The notes below the pieces were generated by a model. It had not been told where the DNA came from. It saw only the letters and a program-made list of their open reading frames with translations, and did no database searches. Position numbers and translations under genes: made by a program. Below are positions 61,100 to 64,000 of a DNA stretch of 64,000 nt, in pieces; within the stretch, counting starts at the first letter, position 1, and each line of letters opens with the position of its first letter. The stretch comes from Costus lasius (Eukaryota > Streptophyta > Magnoliopsida > Zingiberales > Costaceae), in contig CM050448.1 in the NCBI GenBank assembly GCA_027563935.2, positions 68,519,843 through 68,583,842 on the forward strand, in the 5' to 3' direction.

Positions 61100-62804
61100 T
61101 GTTGGGGTATGCCCTTAAGGCTAATGTTTGAGGCCTTGGGATTGTAAAAGTATCATGTAATAAACTCTTATGTTTATAAAAGGCATGGTTATTATTCAGG
61201 TTGTTACCTTGTCTGCTGTAATAAGTGTACTTCTGAATAATGTCTCAAAGCTGTTCAGCTAGGCTGACATGCTATATGTCCTTAGTCGAGATATCTTGGT
61301 GAACCTGAGACAGCCTTGATATGATTGAGACTAATATGTGTGCTGATCTTATAGGATGCTTCGAGCATGGAATAAGATGTAGACTCATGGGTACATTGGA
61401 TGTACTGGACAGACCCTACTAGGATATTCAATTGCTTGTCACAATGTGAATATTCCTTGATTGCAACAAGTGGCACATGTCCTCTGACTTGAGATCACTT
61501 GTGTTTCTAAATGATGACTGTCATTGTTTTGAGGTAGTTCAATATCATTTGAAAGATAATGATCATAGACTATCTTGGATAATGATCATGAGTCAGGTTA
61601 GGACACTAGTGATAGACATAGGATTGTCGTCTCCTTGTTTAAGGAGTGTGATGTTCTAAAGGGCCCCCCTGTATGAGATGATTGAGATAGTGTATGGCCA
61701 TACCCAGATGACTATGATCATCTGATCTAATCATGCTCATCGTATTGGAGTTACAGGCTTGACATGCTTGTCCAATAAGAACATCCAGTGGCAAAGGAAA
61801 CATGTATGCCTTGTGAATAGATTCACACTTGTGCTATGGTTTGGGAGAAGTCTTGGAAGACTCTTTCCTTTATATCGGGAGACAGTGATGTGTTGCTAGA
61901 TACCCCTCACTGGTCGTGATAACGTAAGTTATCGTTACCGACATTTAAAGGAAACCCTCAGGGTCGCACAATTTGATGATATGGCTTACTTGAGTCAGAT
62001 CGTATGGACTGGATTCTTTGAGTTCAGATTAAAGGGGATTTAATCTCTGATTGTAAGTGAGATCTGGTCTGATCATGTTTGATTGATTATGGCTTGAGGT
62101 CGGTAAGCTTCGATCGAGAGAGATGATGCTAGATCGGCTAGATCAAGGGCATCAGGAGATGAATGGTTAGATCATGAGCCTTGGGGTTCAATTTGGTCTA
62201 GACCAAGTGGCTTGAGCTATTTTGGTTTGGTTTAATGAACCAAAATTCGATTTGACGTTTTGGCTTGAACCGGTTCACAAAGGTGAACGCATGGTTCAAT
62301 GCCAATATGCGTTTTTGGGTTGGCTTGAGCGCATGGCTTGATTGTCTTCCATTTATGGAAAGTCATCAAGGCCAATTTTCTCTTAAACGCCAAAACGCAT
62401 ATGCGTTGAGCTCTTGACTTCAACGCCTTGATCTTTGGTTGGGGTGGTTGACGAAGAGTGAAGCCTTGTTGCAAGAGGAGCTCTCGGCCAAGAAAGTGAA
62501 TCATCTCATCATCCTCTTCCATTCGACAAAAGAAAGCTTGGGTGCCTTGCTAGCACAAGGGACGTCAAGGAAGTGAGCATCTTCATCTTGTGTGTGGACT
62601 TGTGGAGGAGACCTAACTTGTTCTCTTCTTCCAAGCCGAATTCCAAGCCTATGGCGTTGGTATGAATCTCCCCTTGTTCTTGTCAATCTATGATAGTTGA
62701 ACATATGGCATGCAAAAGATCTTGAAACCCTTGCTTCCGCTTGCATAAATTTCATTTGCGCCATGATTAGGGTTTTTGCCCCCCTCTCGAAAGGGGTTCC
62801 AACA
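61100..62804 (+). repeat. 3' LTR of copia element 2
   Basis: 1705 bp, same length as 53661-55365, with three differences that I found. It ends ggttccaaca and joins satellite at gatcttgtttg (62805). Confidence 0.95.
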
Positions 62805-64000
62805 GATCTTGTTTGTAATCTTGCTCTTCAATCTTGATATTGATATTGATATTGATATTGATCTAATCATAATGAAAATTTTGAACTCGATTATGAGCTT
62901 TAATTGTTATTAATCTTATTCTCATTCTTAATTATAACATTGATTTTATTCTTGATAATTATCTTTATCTTCATTTTGATCTCAGTTTTGATCTCAGATT
63001 TCAGTTTTAATCTTATAATCTTCATCTTTATCTTGCTCCTAATATTCATCTTAAACTCGATTTTGATCTCTATGGAGATATTGAGTTTTAATCTTGATAT
63101 TAATATTTAAATTTATCTTCGTCTTTTAATAATGAGGATGTTGATCTTGATTATGATCCATATTTGATGTTTATCATTTTGAAATCTTAATTTAATATTG
63201 AATTTGTTCATGATCATGATGTTGATCTTGATTTTAATCATGATTTCAAACTCTATCTTATGATATTCACCTTTATCTTCTTTTTAATCATAATCTTAAA
63301 CTCGATTTTGATCTTGTTCGTAATCTTGCTCTTCAATCTTGATATTGTTATTGATATTGATATTGATCTAATCATGATGAAAATTTTGAACTCGATTATG
63401 AGCTTTAATTGTTATTAATCTTATTCTCATTCTTAATTATAACATTGATTTTATTCTTGGTAATTATCTTCATCTTCATTTTGATCTCAGTTTTGATCTC
63501 AGATTTCGGTATTAATCTTATAATCTTCATCTTTATCTTGCTCCTAATATTCATCTTAAACTCGATTTTGATCTCTATGGAGATATTGAGTTTTAATCTT
63601 GATATTAATATTTATATTTATCTTGGGCTTTTATTGATGAGGATGTTGATCTTGATTATGATCCATATTTGATGTTTATCATTTTGAAATCTTAATTTAA
63701 TATTGATTTTGTTCATGATCATGATGTTGATCTTGATTATAATCATGATTTCAAACTCTATCTTATAATATTCATCTTTATCTTCTTTTTAATCATAATC
63801 TTAAACTCGATTTTAATCTTGTTCGTAATCTTGCTCTTCAATCTTGATATTGTTATTGATATTGATATTGATCTAATCATGATGAAAATTTTGAACTCGA
63901 TTATGACCTTTAATTATTATTAATCTTATTCTCTTTCTTCATTATAACATTGATTTTATTCTCGATAATTATCTTCATCTTCATTTTGATCTTAGTTTTG
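62805..64000 (+). repeat. 505-bp satellite array, block 5
   Basis: About 2.4 monomers running to the window end, same orientation. The first base follows on from where block 4 stopped in monomer coordinates (cgatttt | gatcttg), so the composite element sits in what was one continuous array. The first monomer has attgatattgatattgatattgatc and ctaatcataatg, as near 48.5 kb. Confidence 0.93.

Larger units (their letters stand above)
53661..62804 (+). mobile_element. Complete Ty1/copia retrotransposon (Angela/BARE1-like), element 2
   Basis: 9144 bp with two 1705-bp LTRs, primer site, 1.8-kb leader, intact gag-pol and polypurine tract. It belongs to the same family as element 1 but another subfamily: LTR ends (ggggttccaaca against gttcccttca) and parts of the leader differ, while gag-pol is nearly the same. 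I found three LTR-LTR differences (two near 54253-54259, one near 54594). The left flank is not satellite but the truncated internal region of a sister copy, so there is no target duplication; the right flank starts gatct at 62805. Its 5' LTR is therefore also the 3' LTR of the truncated copy. Confidence 0.93.

Overview
This window is plant nuclear heterochromatin. A very AT-rich tandem satellite fills most of it and long-terminal-repeat (LTR) retrotransposons interrupt it. No ordinary host gene, tRNA, rRNA or CRISPR array is recognisable. The plant assignment rests on complete Ty1/copia elements with initiator-Met-tRNA primer sites, about 1.7-kb LTRs, a long untranslated leader and a single gag-pol frame, a layout known from the Angela/BARE1-like lineage. 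A solo LTR with TGTAACGCCC-type ends, typical of plant Ty3/gypsy elements, agrees. Species and chromosome cannot be read from the sequence; a (peri)centromeric or other heterochromatic site is an inference.

Layout. Satellite with a 505-bp monomer occupies 1-7663, 16721-18724, 20441-35775, 39171-50498 and 62805-64000, about 37.5 kb or some 74 monomers, all head to tail in one orientation. It is interrupted by (1) a complete copia element at 7664-16720 with intact gag-pol and target duplication ctcct; (2) a minus-strand solo LTR of the same family at 18725-20440 with target duplication tcatc; (3) a 3.4-kb probable gypsy solo LTR at 35776-39170 with target duplication cttgg, carrying a 5 x 76-bp minisatellite; (4) a composite at about 50499-62804, in which a 5'-truncated copia internal region shares an LTR with a complete second element (53661-62804, intact gag-pol).

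The satellite has higher-order structure: a 1516-bp trimer unit near the start, 1010-bp dimers around 21.6-26.1 kb, a 2358-bp unit marked by a monomer with an internal deletion (27.1-33 kb), and a very recent 2529-bp pentamer duplication (42.7-47.8 kb). Its three-base periodicity keeps one frame open and yields many 60-100-residue Ile/Leu/Phe-rich ORFs that are almost certainly not genes.

The two intact elements look young: I count four differences between the LTRs of the first and three between those of the second, each LTR being about 1.7 kb. Their leaders share two stem-loops of the same design with compensatory base changes, plus a TATA-like box and splice-like signals upstream of gag. 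These, and the satellite/copia composite with its chimeric ORF, are the least expected features.
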